Assembly (NCBI GenBank): GCA_900766645.1 | Contig: CAAFWD010000172.1 | Coordinates: 1 to 28,331 of the forward strand | Direction: 5' to 3' | DNA from: an uncultured Cetobacterium sp. | Lineage (GTDB): Bacteria > Fusobacteriota > Fusobacteriia > Fusobacteriales > Fusobacteriaceae | DNA: 28,331 nt | Shown here: piece after piece, positions 16,261 through 23,300 of the stretch | How positions within the stretch are numbered: the stretch's first letter is position 1 | Layout of the letters: each line of letters starts with the position of its first letter | Translations under genes and position numbers: made by a program | Notes under the pieces: model-generated | What the model was told of the DNA's origin: nothing | What the model saw: the letters and a program-made list of their open reading frames with translations, nothing else | Databases searched by the model: none

Positions 16261-18453
16261 TTAAAAGAATAATTTACCAACTTGGAATATCAATGTTGAT
16301 GCTATATACGGAACTACTAACAGTAATCCTATTACAAAACCTGTAAATTTATAACCAAACTCTTGTTTTATAGCACCTAATGTAACAACACATGGAACTA
16401 CTAGTAATATAAATACCATAAACGAATATGCTCTTAATGGAGCTAACTCATCAGTCCACATAGCTCTTGTTGCTGCTACTACTCCAGCTCCCTCCGCTTC
16501 TATTTCACTTGCATCTGGAACTGTAAATAATCCCTTTACATCAAAACTTACTATTGCCACTACTGAATCTTTTATAGCTACTCCTAAATCTGTAACCTGA
16601 GTAACTGTATCTTGTATGAATGTTGTTGGTTCTTCAACAGCTTCTTCTTCAGCTCCCTCTGCAGGAGATAATACTTGACTCATAAATCCAACTACAACCT
16701 CTTTAGCTGCTAAACTTGGAGGAATTGCTGCTACTGTTTCCCATCTATTAGCAAATCCTGTTGGTTTTAGAACTGTTTGGAAAGTTTTACCAAACTTTGC
16801 CATATACGACTGTGATGCATCTCCATTATTAGGGAAATATGTTAGTGCCCATAAAATCATTAACATCCCCATAATTATTGTAGTTGCTTTTTTTACATAT
16901 GATCCAGTTCTTGTTAAAGTAGATTTTAAAATTACTTTTAAACTTGGAATTCTATACGGTGGTAACTCTATTAATAAAGCTTTCCCTTCGGCTTTAAACA
17001 TTTCAAAATTCTTTAAAATTAATCCAACTATAATAGCTACTACGATTCCTAATACATATAAAGACATAACTATTAGTCCAGCTTTTCCTCCAAAGAATGC
17101 TGCTGTAAATAATCCATAAACTGGAAGCCTAGCTCCACATGACATAAATGGTGACATAGCTGCTGTCAGTCTTCTAGACGACTCATCTTCTAATGTTCTT
17201 GTTGCATAAATAGCTGGAACTGTACATCCAAATCCTAATACCATAGGAACAAATGCCTTACCATTTAATCCTAACTTTGTCATTATTTTATCCATTAAGA
17301 AAGCAACCCTTGACATATATCCACTTTCTTCTAAAATAGCTAAGAAGAAATATAGGAATAACATTAGTGGCACGAATACAACTACTCCTCCTACTCCTCC
17401 TAATATTCCATCCATAACTAATGAAGCTAACCATGCTGGCGTATTCTCATCTATTAACATTCCTACATATTTTCCAATGTAATTATTTACAAATCCATCT
17501 ACCCAATCAATTAAAGGTGCTGAACCATTAAAGACTGTTCCCATTAGTCCTACAATTATTAAAAAGAAAATAGGTAATCCTAAATATTTATTTAATAGAA
17601 CTCTATCTATTTTATCTGTTAAATCTAATCTCGATTTCATTGATGTTGTAAAAGTCTTTGCTAAAACACCTTTAACAATTCCATATCTAGCTTCTGCTAA
17701 AACTGTTTCTGCATCTTCATCATATATATCTTCTAAATTTGTAATTGTTTTTTCAAATTCATCTTTAACAACTTTATTGTAATCTCTTTCTAATCTTTCA
17801 ACTAAATGTTCATCTCTTTCTAATAACTTTATTGCTACAAAATTTTCACCTAATTTATTTATAGCTTCAGCATAACTAGCATCTTGAGATATTTGACACT
17901 TTACAACGTCTAATGCCTCTTGAACATGAGTGTCAAAAACTAAATTATATTCTTTTACACTTTCCTCTTTAGAAAGCTCTAAAGTTTTATCTAATAGTTC
18001 TGTTAATCCTGTTTTTTTAATAGCCGATGTCATTACAACATCCATTTCCATCAATTCTTTAAACTCGTTTAAATCCAATCTATAATTTAATTTTTCAAAT
18101 TCATCAACAAAATTCAAAGCCATTATCATTGGTTTTCCTAATTCTTTTAAAAGCATTGTTAAATATAAATTTCTTTCAAGATTAGTTGAATCAACTATAT
18201 TTACAACAACATCAGGTTGTTCATTTATAATAAAGTCTCTTGTTATAGTTTCTTCTAACGTATACGGACTTAAACTATAAACTCCTGGTAAGTCTATACA
18301 CTGAATTTTTTGACCTTTGTACTCAAACTCTGCCTCTTTTTTCTCAACTGTTACTCCAGCCCAGTTTCCAACTTTTAAGTTAGATCCTGCAATAGCATTT
18401 ATTAATGCTGATTTACCTACGTTGGGATTTCCCGTAAAGGCTATTTTTATCAT
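16261..18453 (-). CDS. feoB: Ferrous iron transporter FeoB
   Basis: FeoB imports Fe(II) across the inner membrane. The 730-residue protein has the N-terminal G domain: GNPNVGKSALINAIAG (P-loop, 8-15), GVTVEKKE (switch I), DLPGVYSLSP (G3) and NFVD (G4). A helical guanine-dissociation-inhibitor region follows, then the membrane part from about residue 270. Both Gate regions are visible, with GFGCTVPAIYATRTLED and MSCGARLPVYGLF, each holding the conserved Cys. GGVGGVVVFVPLMLFLYFFL also fits. About 45 residues around 600-645 (acidic, AEEEAVEEP) form a loop between C-terminal helices. The ATG at 18453 has GGGAGGGA before it. It lies 21 bases after feoA in the operon. Confidence 0.97.
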   Translation of the reverse strand: MIKIAFTGNPNVGKSALINAIAGSNLKVGNWAGVTVEKKEAEFEYKGQKIQCIDLPGVYSLSPYTLEETITRDFIINEQPDVVVNIVDSTNLERNLYLTMLLKELGKPMIMALNFVDEFEKLNYRLDLNEFKELMEMDVVMTSAIKKTGLTELLDKTLELSKEESVKEYNLVFDTHVQEALDVVKCQISQDASYAEAINKLGENFVAIKLLERDEHLVERLERDYNKVVKDEFEKTITNLEDIYDEDAETVLAEARYGIVKGVLAKTFTTSMKSRLDLTDKIDRVLLNKYLGLPIFFLIIVGLMGTVFNGSAPLIDWVDGFVNNYIGKYVGMLIDENTPAWLASLVMDGILGGVGGVVVFVPLMLFLYFFLAILEESGYMSRVAFLMDKIMTKLGLNGKAFVPMVLGFGCTVPAIYATRTLEDESSRRLTAAMSPFMSCGARLPVYGLFTAAFFGGKAGLIVMSLYVLGIVVAIIVGLILKNFEMFKAEGKALLIELPPYRIPSLKVILKSTLTRTGSYVKKATTIIMGMLMILWALTYFPNNGDASQSYMAKFGKTFQTVLKPTGFANRWETVAAIPPSLAAKEVVVGFMSQVLSPAEGAEEEAVEEPTTFIQDTVTQVTDLGVAIKDSVVAIVSFDVKGLFTVPDASEIEAEGAGVVAATRAMWTDELAPLRAYSFMVFILLVVPCVVTLGAIKQEFGYKFTGFVIGLLLVVPYIASTLIFQVGKLFF

Positions 18454-18474
18454 GTTCTTTCTCCCTCCCTAAAA

Positions 18475-18699
18475 TTAATCTATCTCAATCTCTATATTTT
18501 GTGCATCTATTTTTCTAATCGCTATACTTGTTGATTTTACAACAAATTCTTGAGGGTCTCCTAAAGGGGCATTTCTTTCTAACTTTATAATTTCACCTGC
18601 AGTTACACCCATATCCACAAGCCTTTTCTTTAGCTCTCCTATTTTTCCAATTTTCACAATTTTTGCTGATTGTCCTCTTTCTAATTCTGTTAGCTTCAT
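18475..18699 (-). CDS. feoA: FeoA family protein
   Basis: FeoA is a small cytoplasmic SH3-like protein that works with FeoB. The 74 residues show the standard pattern: KLTELERGQSAKIVKI, ELKKRLVDMGVTAGEIIKLE, APLGDPQEFVVKSTSIAIRK and a short terminal strand. The ATG at 18699 has GGGAGG 5 bases before it. It is the closer of two FeoA-domain genes to feoB and the more canonical one. Confidence 0.95.
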   Translation of the reverse strand: MKLTELERGQSAKIVKIGKIGELKKRLVDMGVTAGEIIKLERNAPLGDPQEFVVKSTSIAIRKIDAQNIEIEID

Positions 18700-18754
18700 T
18701 TTTGCCTCCCTCTTTCATAAGCTTCTTATAAATTTTGTAAATCAAAGTTTTTCT

Positions 18755-18784
18755 TCAAAAATAAATCACAGCCAAAGCTGTGAT
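18755..18784 (-). terminator. Hairpin terminator or attenuator between the two feoA genes
   Basis: ATCACAGC (18765-18772) pairs perfectly with GCTGTGAT (18777-18784). Reading minus, the stem is followed by TTATTTTTG. It sits just after the stop of the distal FeoA gene, with no convincing promoter before feoA, so it may only partly end transcription. Confidence 0.75.
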
Positions 18785-18788
18785 CTAT

Positions 18789-19010
18789 TTAACACTCTTC
18801 TAAATAGATTTTATTTGCAAGTCCAAAACCTAATACATATTTTGTCTCATTTATCTTAACTATATAATTCTTTTGATCATCTCTTAATAAGCATATCTTA
18901 TTTCCAATACAGAATCCCTGTTCCGTTAGTTTATTTCTCTCTTTATCTCTTCCTTTTATATCTTTTATCACAAAAGTTTTATTTAATGCAGCAAAAGCTA
19001 ATGGTGTCAT
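18789..19010 (-). CDS. Second FeoA-domain protein
   Basis: A 73-residue divergent FeoA-like protein, first gene of the iron operon. It keeps the FeoA order, with FVIKDIKGRDKERNKLTEQGF matching the strand-turn-helix segment, then GNKICLL and KYVLGFGLANKIYLEE. The loop region is shorter and holds DDQKNYIVKINET in place of the GDP segment. Tandem feoA genes before feoB are common in anaerobes and the two may not be equivalent. The ATG at 19010 has AAGGAGG 7 bases before it. It follows the strongest promoter in the window and is followed by a hairpin, so it may be made in excess over feoA and feoB. Confidence 0.88.
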   Translation of the reverse strand: MTPLAFAALNKTFVIKDIKGRDKERNKLTEQGFCIGNKICLLRDDQKNYIVKINETKYVLGFGLANKIYLEEC

Positions 19011-19037
19011 AACTAACCTCCTTAAAACATTATTGAT

Positions 19038-19056
19038 TCTATACTTGAATTATAGA
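19038..19056. promoter_or_regulatory. Fur-like 19-bp operator over the feo promoter
   Basis: TCTATACTTGAATTATAGA is a 9-1-9 inverted repeat with 8 of 9 pairs matching, covering the -10 and start point of the feo transcript. Fur-family sites have this 9-1-9 layout, though these half-sites differ from the E. coli consensus. Iron-responsive repression is inferred. Confidence 0.6.
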
Positions 19057-19077
19057 CTATCTAGTAATATTTGTCAA
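19049..19077 (-). promoter_or_regulatory. Consensus promoter of the feo operon
   Basis: TTGACA (19077-19072), exactly 17 bases, then TATAAT (19054-19049) on the minus strand: a perfect sigma-70-type promoter. Such a strong promoter normally needs a repressor, which fits the overlapping palindrome. Confidence 0.9.
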
Positions 19078-19108
19078 GAATAAAACTTTGATTATAAAAG
19101 TTTTTTAT

Positions 19109-20053
19109 TTAAGATATTAAGTCTTTTATACTATTTAATATTACACTTCTGAGATTAGGGCTGTCCTTTGACATTTCGTTTATCATATTTTTTACTTTTA
19201 AACGCTTTGAATTATCGCTTGTTTCATAAGGACAAGTGTTATGCAGTATTGGTAATTTTAATTTTTTTGCATATTTTATTACCTCTTTCTCTTCTACGTA
19301 TGCTAAAGGTCTAATCACTTTTAATCCGTACTCTTCCGAATCATAAGCTGGTTTCATCACTCCCATGTTCCCTTGATAAAAAACATTTAATAAAAATGTT
19401 TCTATAATATCATCTTTGTGATGTCCTAAAACAAGTTTGTTAATATTTTGCTTTTTCATCTCTGTATAAAGAATTCCTCTTCTAACTCTAGCACACATAA
19501 AACATGGGTTTTTTAATTTTTCATTAGTTAAAATACTTTCTCCAATAGATGTTTCTATAACTTGTAAATCTGTTCCTAGCATTCTGCAATACTCAACTAT
19601 TTCTCCATAATTTCCACCCTCTTCAACTGGATGAATATGAATTGGGAATATTTCAAAATTAACTCCTGATATTTTTTTTACTCTCACTAAAGCATTTAAC
19701 ACTGTCAAACTGTCTTTCCCACCAGAAACTCCAACTGCGATTCTATCTCCCTCTTCTATCATGTTAAAATCATGCATAGCTTTTCCAATTGGACTCCACA
19801 AAGTTTTTTCAAAGCCTTTATCTTGAATAAACGATAAAATTTCTCTATCATCTATTTTAGTTAACTGTACTTTCAACTCTGTAAGCTTATATATTTTATC
19901 TAAAAGCTTAATTATTCTATGAGAATCATATTTTATAGAAATTCCAATATTTTCTTTTTTATTTTCTATATTTATAAAATCTTCTGTAACAACAAATCTA
20001 TAATTTTGAAACTCATACCCATCAAGCTCTTTTATATCTTGAATTTTTAACAA
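19109..20053 (-). CDS. TtcA-like PP-loop tRNA thiolation protein (extended N-terminus)
   Basis: A 314-residue ATP-pyrophosphatase of the TtcA/TtuA group, which sulfurates tRNA using a labile 4Fe-4S cluster. The PP-loop is GVSGGKDS (SGGKDS at 110-115). CFMCARVRRG supplies Cys184 and Cys187, and HNTCPYE supplies Cys274, the classic three cluster ligands; LGHHKDDIIETFLLN is also present. About 85 N-terminal residues, not present in the neighbouring paralogue, form a separate small domain. The start is TTG at 20053, 2 bases after the upstream stop, with AAGGAG about 10 bases before it; no ATG is suitable. Target base and partner are unknown. Confidence 0.85.
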   Translation of the reverse strand: MLKIQDIKELDGYEFQNYRFVVTEDFINIENKKENIGISIKYDSHRIIKLLDKIYKLTELKVQLTKIDDREILSFIQDKGFEKTLWSPIGKAMHDFNMIEEGDRIAVGVSGGKDSLTVLNALVRVKKISGVNFEIFPIHIHPVEEGGNYGEIVEYCRMLGTDLQVIETSIGESILTNEKLKNPCFMCARVRRGILYTEMKKQNINKLVLGHHKDDIIETFLLNVFYQGNMGVMKPAYDSEEYGLKVIRPLAYVEEKEVIKYAKKLKLPILHNTCPYETSDNSKRLKVKNMINEMSKDSPNLRSVILNSIKDLIS

Positions 20054-20055
20054 TT

Positions 20056-20862
20056 TTATTTCTCTCCTTTATTTCCTGATACATACCCTAAAACATAATC
20101 AAGATTTATATTTCTCATCGAATTGAATATACTCTGCTTTAATTGAGGATTTTTCTCTTCTAAAGATGCCAATAACTCTTTTATCTCTTTTCTTTTTGAA
20201 TCTACTTTTCCAGACTCGATTGGACATCCACATGCCATAGCTTGTATCTCATTCTTTTTTATGAAATTTATTATATCTTGTTCTTTTATATATATTAAAG
20301 GTCTTATTAACTCTAACTTTCCACTTGTAGATTTCACTTTAGGTATCATTGTTTTTGTCGTCCCTGCATAAAACATATTTATTAATGTCGTTTCGATCAT
20401 GTCATCAAAGTGATGCCCTAAAGCTAGCTTATTGTATCCAAGTTCCTCTACTTTATTATATAAAACTCCTCTTCTCATCTTTGCACATAAGAAACAAGGA
20501 CTTTCTGGATCAGCTTCAAATGCTACTTCCCATACATTTGCATCAAAGATTTCACACGGAATCCCCAACTCTTCTAAATTAATTTTAAACTGTTCTAAGT
20601 CCATAGATCCAAACCCTGGATTCATAGATATAAATGCAACTTCAAAATTTTTACTTCTATCTCTTTTTAACTCTTGAAAAAGTTTTGATAGCAACAAACT
20701 ATCCTTCCCACCTGATACACCTACTGCTATTTTATCTCCATCTTCTATTAAATCAAAGTCCTTTATAGCCTTTGTAAATTTAGACCATATTTTTTTTCTA
20801 TATGTAGTTCTTATTGAATTTTGAACCATCTCCTGCTTTGTTTCAAATACTTTTTCTTCCAC
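20056..20862 (-). CDS. TtcA-like PP-loop tRNA 2-thiolation protein
   Basis: A 268-residue paralogue of the next gene, close to TtcA, which makes 2-thiocytidine at tRNA position 32. The PP-loop is GVSGGKDS (SGGKDS at 50-55). PCFLCAKMRRG gives Cys123 and Cys126, and ACGCPIESG gives Cys211 and Cys213, of which one should be the third cluster ligand. LGHHFDDMIETTLINMFYAG and IRPLIY also match. The start is GTG at 20862, with GGAGG 5 bases before it; a longer TTG at 20877 would put that site inside the gene. It is first in a two-gene operon and diverges from the six-Cys winged-helix-like gene. Confidence 0.87.
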   Translation of the reverse strand: MEEKVFETKQEMVQNSIRTTYRKKIWSKFTKAIKDFDLIEDGDKIAVGVSGGKDSLLLSKLFQELKRDRSKNFEVAFISMNPGFGSMDLEQFKINLEELGIPCEIFDANVWEVAFEADPESPCFLCAKMRRGVLYNKVEELGYNKLALGHHFDDMIETTLINMFYAGTTKTMIPKVKSTSGKLELIRPLIYIKEQDIINFIKKNEIQAMACGCPIESGKVDSKRKEIKELLASLEEKNPQLKQSIFNSMRNINLDYVLGYVSGNKGEK

Positions 20863-20898
20863 ACTTTCCTCCAACAATATATTATATAATTTCAGTAA

Positions 20899-20928
20899 AT
20901 TATATCATAATTGCAAAAAAAGTAACAA
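20899..20928 (-). promoter_or_regulatory. Promoter of the ttcA-like pair
   Basis: On the minus strand TTGTTA (20928-20923), 18 bases, TATAAT (20904-20899) with TGA before it (extended -10). A 6-3-6 AT-rich palindrome, AATTAT-ATC-ATAATT (20898-20912), covers the -10. Confidence 0.6.
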
Positions 20929-20943
20929 TCAAAAATTTTTTTA

Positions 20944-20952
20944 TGCTATAAT
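20944..20952 (+). promoter_or_regulatory. Extended -10 of the six-Cys winged-helix-like gene
   Basis: TGCTATAAT reads as an extended -10 with no clear -35. It lies back to back with the ttcA-like promoter, about 40 bases before the start codon. Confidence 0.55.
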
Positions 20953-20990
20953 ATGTCTAATAAATCTTAAGTTAAAGGCAGGATTTTAAA

Positions 20991-21335
20991 ATGAATAAAT
21001 TAGAAAGAAATGTTCTAGATTTTTTAATGAGTGGAATGGTTTATAGTGACGGTGCCATTATGAAAAATTTGGGAATTAATGAAATAGAATTAGAAAATAT
21101 CTATGTGTCTCTTACAGAACAAGGATATCTTGAGTCTTATGAGGAGTTTTTAAAGAAAAATCCTGACTATCAAAAAGGAGAAGAGGAAAGTCTAAGTTGT
21201 TCTTCTGGATGTGGATCTAACTGTTCTTCATGCTCAACTTCTTCTGGATGTGGGGGTTGCTCTTCAAACTCAGATGATATTGACTATTCTAAAATTAAAG
21301 TTTTAACTGAAAAAGCTTTCACTTTTACATTTTAA
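20991..21335 (+). CDS. Small winged-helix-like protein with a six-Cys cluster
   Basis: A 114-residue protein that I do not recognise by name. The first ~55 residues look like a small helix-turn-helix/winged-helix (LDFLMSGMVYSDGAIMKNLG, then IYVSLTEQGYLESYEEF). A Ser/Gly-rich segment at about 68-92 holds six cysteines (CSSGCGSNCSSC, then CGGC). A short strand-rich tail follows. This layout is reminiscent of FeoC, a winged-helix protein with Cys-bound Fe-S, or of an iron/sulfur-sensing regulator. It diverges from the ttcA-like pair and lies about 2 kb from the feo operon. The upstream ribosome binding site is weak (AAAGGCAGGA). A perfect terminator follows. Confidence 0.8.
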   Translation: MNKLERNVLDFLMSGMVYSDGAIMKNLGINEIELENIYVSLTEQGYLESYEEFLKKNPDYQKGEEESLSCSSGCGSNCSSCSTSSGCGGCSSNSDDIDYSKIKVLTEKAFTFTF

Positions 21336-21344
21336 CAGATTAAT

Positions 21345-21378
21345 AAATAGGCATTAATATTAATGCCTATTTTTATTT
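21345..21378 (+). terminator. Terminator after the six-Cys gene
   Basis: A perfect 28-bp palindrome, AAATAGGCATTAAT (21345-21358) with ATTAATGCCTATTT (21359-21372), followed by further T residues. Confidence 0.85.
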
Positions 21379-21396
21379 TACTTAGACATCTACTCC

Positions 21397-21425
21397 TTGA
21401 CATCTAACAATAAGAATTATATAAT
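21397..21425 (+). promoter_or_regulatory. Consensus promoter of the C_GCAxxG_C_C gene
   Basis: TTGACA (21397-21402), exactly 17 bases, TATAAT (21420-21425). It is one of only two perfect consensus promoters in the window; the other drives the feo operon. Confidence 0.88.
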
Positions 21426-21458
21426 TTTAGTTATTTGTATTTTTAGGAGGAAATAACT

Positions 21459-21815
21459 ATGAAACATCCAGTTTATACAAAGGGACAACTTAATTGTGCT
21501 GAAACTATTATTGATTTTTTTAATAGAAATCACAACACCAATATTCCTGTAGCTTTAGGAAGCGGTATGGGATCTGGACTTACTATTGGAAGTGTTTGCG
21601 GAGCTATTAATGCTGCTGCAATCGTTATCGGAGCCCAAAAAGGAAGAGAGCTTCCCGATGAAGAAAATCAAGCCCGTGAAATTGTGAAAGCATTATTAAC
21701 TAAAATTAAAGAAAAATATGGTTCTGAAATTTGCATAGATTTAAAAAAATCAAATGTTAGCTGCCAAGAAATAATTAACTTTACATATGAGCAGCTTGAT
21801 TCATTATTAAAATAA
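21459..21815 (+). CDS. C_GCAxxG_C_C family redox-type protein
   Basis: A 118-residue protein of the C_GCAxxG_C_C family, found in anaerobes and often described as redox-active; its reaction is not known. The pattern is visible: Cys13 in LNCAE, then a Gly-rich stretch (GSGMGSGLTIGS) leading to VCGAINAAAIVIG, and two later cysteines in ICIDL and SCQEI. There is no signal peptide. The ATG at 21459 has AGGAGG about 8 bases before it. It is a single-gene unit between its own strong promoter and a terminator. Neighbouring Cys-rich and Fe-S-linked genes suggest a thiol or metal role, which is inference. Confidence 0.85.
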   Translation: MKHPVYTKGQLNCAETIIDFFNRNHNTNIPVALGSGMGSGLTIGSVCGAINAAAIVIGAQKGRELPDEENQAREIVKALLTKIKEKYGSEICIDLKKSNVSCQEIINFTYEQLDSLLK

Positions 21816-21818
21816 TTG

Positions 21819-21846
21819 AAAAAGGGGTATTAACCTCTTTTTCTTT
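21819..21846 (+). terminator. Terminator after the C_GCAxxG_C_C gene
   Basis: AAAAAGGGG (21819-21827) pairs with CCTCTTTTT (21834-21842) with one G-U pair, running into a T-rich stretch. Confidence 0.7.
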
Positions 21847-21887
21847 TTACTTTTTTCTATTCTATAAGGTATCTATATTCTATATAT

Positions 21888-21948
21888 ATGTTGGCTAAAT
21901 TTAACCAAAGTTTGTTAAGTTTTAGCCAACATCTATTAAGTTTTAGCC
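21888..21948. repeat. Hairpin and repeat cluster of unknown role
   Basis: ATGTTGGCTAAA (21888-21899) and TTTAGCCAACAT (21921-21932) form a perfect 12-bp inverted repeat; inner TTAAC and GTTAA can extend it. TTAAGTTTTAGCC occurs twice as a direct repeat, at 21915-21927 and 21936-21948, 21 bases apart. The left arm is its near reverse complement. No T-run follows, so it is not a plain terminator. Confidence 0.6.
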
Positions 21949-21965
21949 TTACTTTTGCTTATACA

Positions 21966-22014
21966 AAAAATAAAATACCCTATTAAGTTAGGAACTTAAC
22001 AGGGGTATCTTTTT
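21966..22014. terminator. Terminator after the lipoprotein gene, possibly bidirectional
   Basis: TTAAGTT (21983-21989) pairs with AACTTAA (21993-21999) and ATACCC (21975-21980) with GGGTAT (22003-22008). The stem is flanked by A-rich and T-rich runs, so it works best for the minus-strand lipoprotein gene ending at 22014. Confidence 0.8.
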
Positions 22015-22379
22015 TATAGTTTATCTTTTATTTTATCTACTCCTTCATCTATTTTTTTCTTTAATTCCTCTCCTACTTCCTCTACTTTATCACTTGTTGC
22101 CTCTTCTACTCCTGAAACCTTTTCTTCAGTTTGATCTGACATCTCTTCTGTAGAAGCTTCTACTTTTTCAGGCACATTTTCTAAGTCTTTAGTAACGTTA
22201 GCCTCTTCTGTTTTCGCTTCCTCTACTACTTTTTCTTCAACAGGCTCTGCTTTTACATTTTCTTCAGCCACAACAGGAGTCGGTGCCTTTTCTTCAGGTT
22301 TTTCTTCAGTTTTTCCTCCACACGCAAGAATTAATGAACTAATAGCTATTAAGCTTAAAATTTTCAAATTCGATTTCAT
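22014..22379 (-). CDS. Acidic low-complexity lipoprotein
   Basis: A 121-residue predicted lipoprotein. The signal peptide ends in a lipobox, LILAC, with Cys20 as the lipidation site. The mature part is almost wholly charged, rich in Glu, Lys, Val and Pro, with repeats of EEK, EEA and VEE and a helical amphipathic end (VEEVGEELKKKIDEGVDKIK). No enzyme domain is visible; a periplasmic or outer-membrane structural or spacer role is possible but unproven. The ATG at 22379 has AAGGAGG about 7 bases before it. It diverges from the transketolase genes and is a single-gene unit. Confidence 0.85.
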   Translation of the reverse strand: MKSNLKILSLIAISSLILACGGKTEEKPEEKAPTPVVAEENVKAEPVEEKVVEEAKTEEANVTKDLENVPEKVEASTEEMSDQTEEKVSGVEEATSDKVEEVGEELKKKIDEGVDKIKDKL

Positions 22380-22497
22380 GATTCTTACCTCCTTTTTCTT
22401 TTAAGTTATATTTATATTCTTGTTATTTTTTTATCCTTTTCCTTTTTTTAAAGGATTTTTATTTAAACCTTGTATAAAATTTGAGGAGGTGTTTATA

Positions 22498-23295
22498 TTG
22501 GAAAAAAGTTGTAAAAGAATTAGAAGAGAGATTTTAACTACAATTTATAAAGCACAATCTGGTCATCCTGGTGGCTCTTTATCTGGTGTTGAACTTCTTT
22601 ATGTTCTTTACCATAAAATTGCTGCTTTTAACCCTAACAATCCCTTAGATGATGACAGAGATAGGATTATTTTTTCTAAAGGACATGCTTCTCCTCTTGC
22701 CTACGTTATTTTGTCAGAATTTGGATTTTTTCCCAAAAGTGAATTAGAGCACTTTAGAGAGTTTGGAGCTAGATTACAAGGTCATGTTTACACAGATGTT
22801 CCTGGAATTGAATTATCTACAGGATCTCTTGGTCAAGGATTAAGTTTTGCATGTGGTATTGCTCTTGCTGGTCAGCTAAAAAAGAAAGACTATAAAATAT
22901 ACTGCTATTTAGGTGATGGTGAACTTCAAGAAGGTAATGTTTGGGAAGCATTTATGACTGCAGGAAGTCGAGATTTAAAAAATATTTGTGCCATAATAGA
23001 TTATAATAAAGTTCAAGAAAATGGTTTTGTAAAAGATATAAAAACATTAGATCCCCTTAAAGATAGGTTAGAATCTTTTGGATGGGAAGTTGTTGAAATT
23101 GAAGGTCATAACATTGAAGAGATCCAATGTGCATACACTAAATTTTTAACAAGAGAAACTTACAAACCTTTCGCTATTGTAGCAAACACTGTAAAAGGCA
23201 AAGGAGTCAGCTTTATGGAGTTTAATAGTGCTTGGCATGGAAAAGCTCCCAATAATAAAGAGTTAGAAATGGCTCTTCAAGAGTTAGGAGAGTGA
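22498..23295 (+). CDS. Transketolase, N-terminal (thiamine diphosphate) subunit
   Basis: This is the first half of a split transketolase, an enzyme of the non-oxidative pentose phosphate pathway. The 265 residues carry AQSGHPGGSLSGVELLYVLY, FSKGHASPLAYVIL, STGSLGQGLSFACGIALAG and the thiamine diphosphate motif GDGELQEGNVWEAF, ending at IIDYN. The start is TTG at 22498 with GAGGAGG 8 bases before it. An ATG 78 bases further upstream in frame would add a hydrophobic stretch foreign to the family. The second subunit begins 5 bases after this stop. In split enzymes the two subunits together build the active site. Confidence 0.94.
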   Translation: MEKSCKRIRREILTTIYKAQSGHPGGSLSGVELLYVLYHKIAAFNPNNPLDDDRDRIIFSKGHASPLAYVILSEFGFFPKSELEHFREFGARLQGHVYTDVPGIELSTGSLGQGLSFACGIALAGQLKKKDYKIYCYLGDGELQEGNVWEAFMTAGSRDLKNICAIIDYNKVQENGFVKDIKTLDPLKDRLESFGWEVVEIEGHNIEEIQCAYTKFLTRETYKPFAIVANTVKGKGVSFMEFNSAWHGKAPNNKELEMALQELGE

Positions 23296-23300
23296 TAAAG

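Noticed and set aside
16621..16660. Acidic loop in FeoB as a possible frame error or insertion
   Set aside because: The frame stays open and the flanking membrane segments are in register; variable loops here are common in FeoB.
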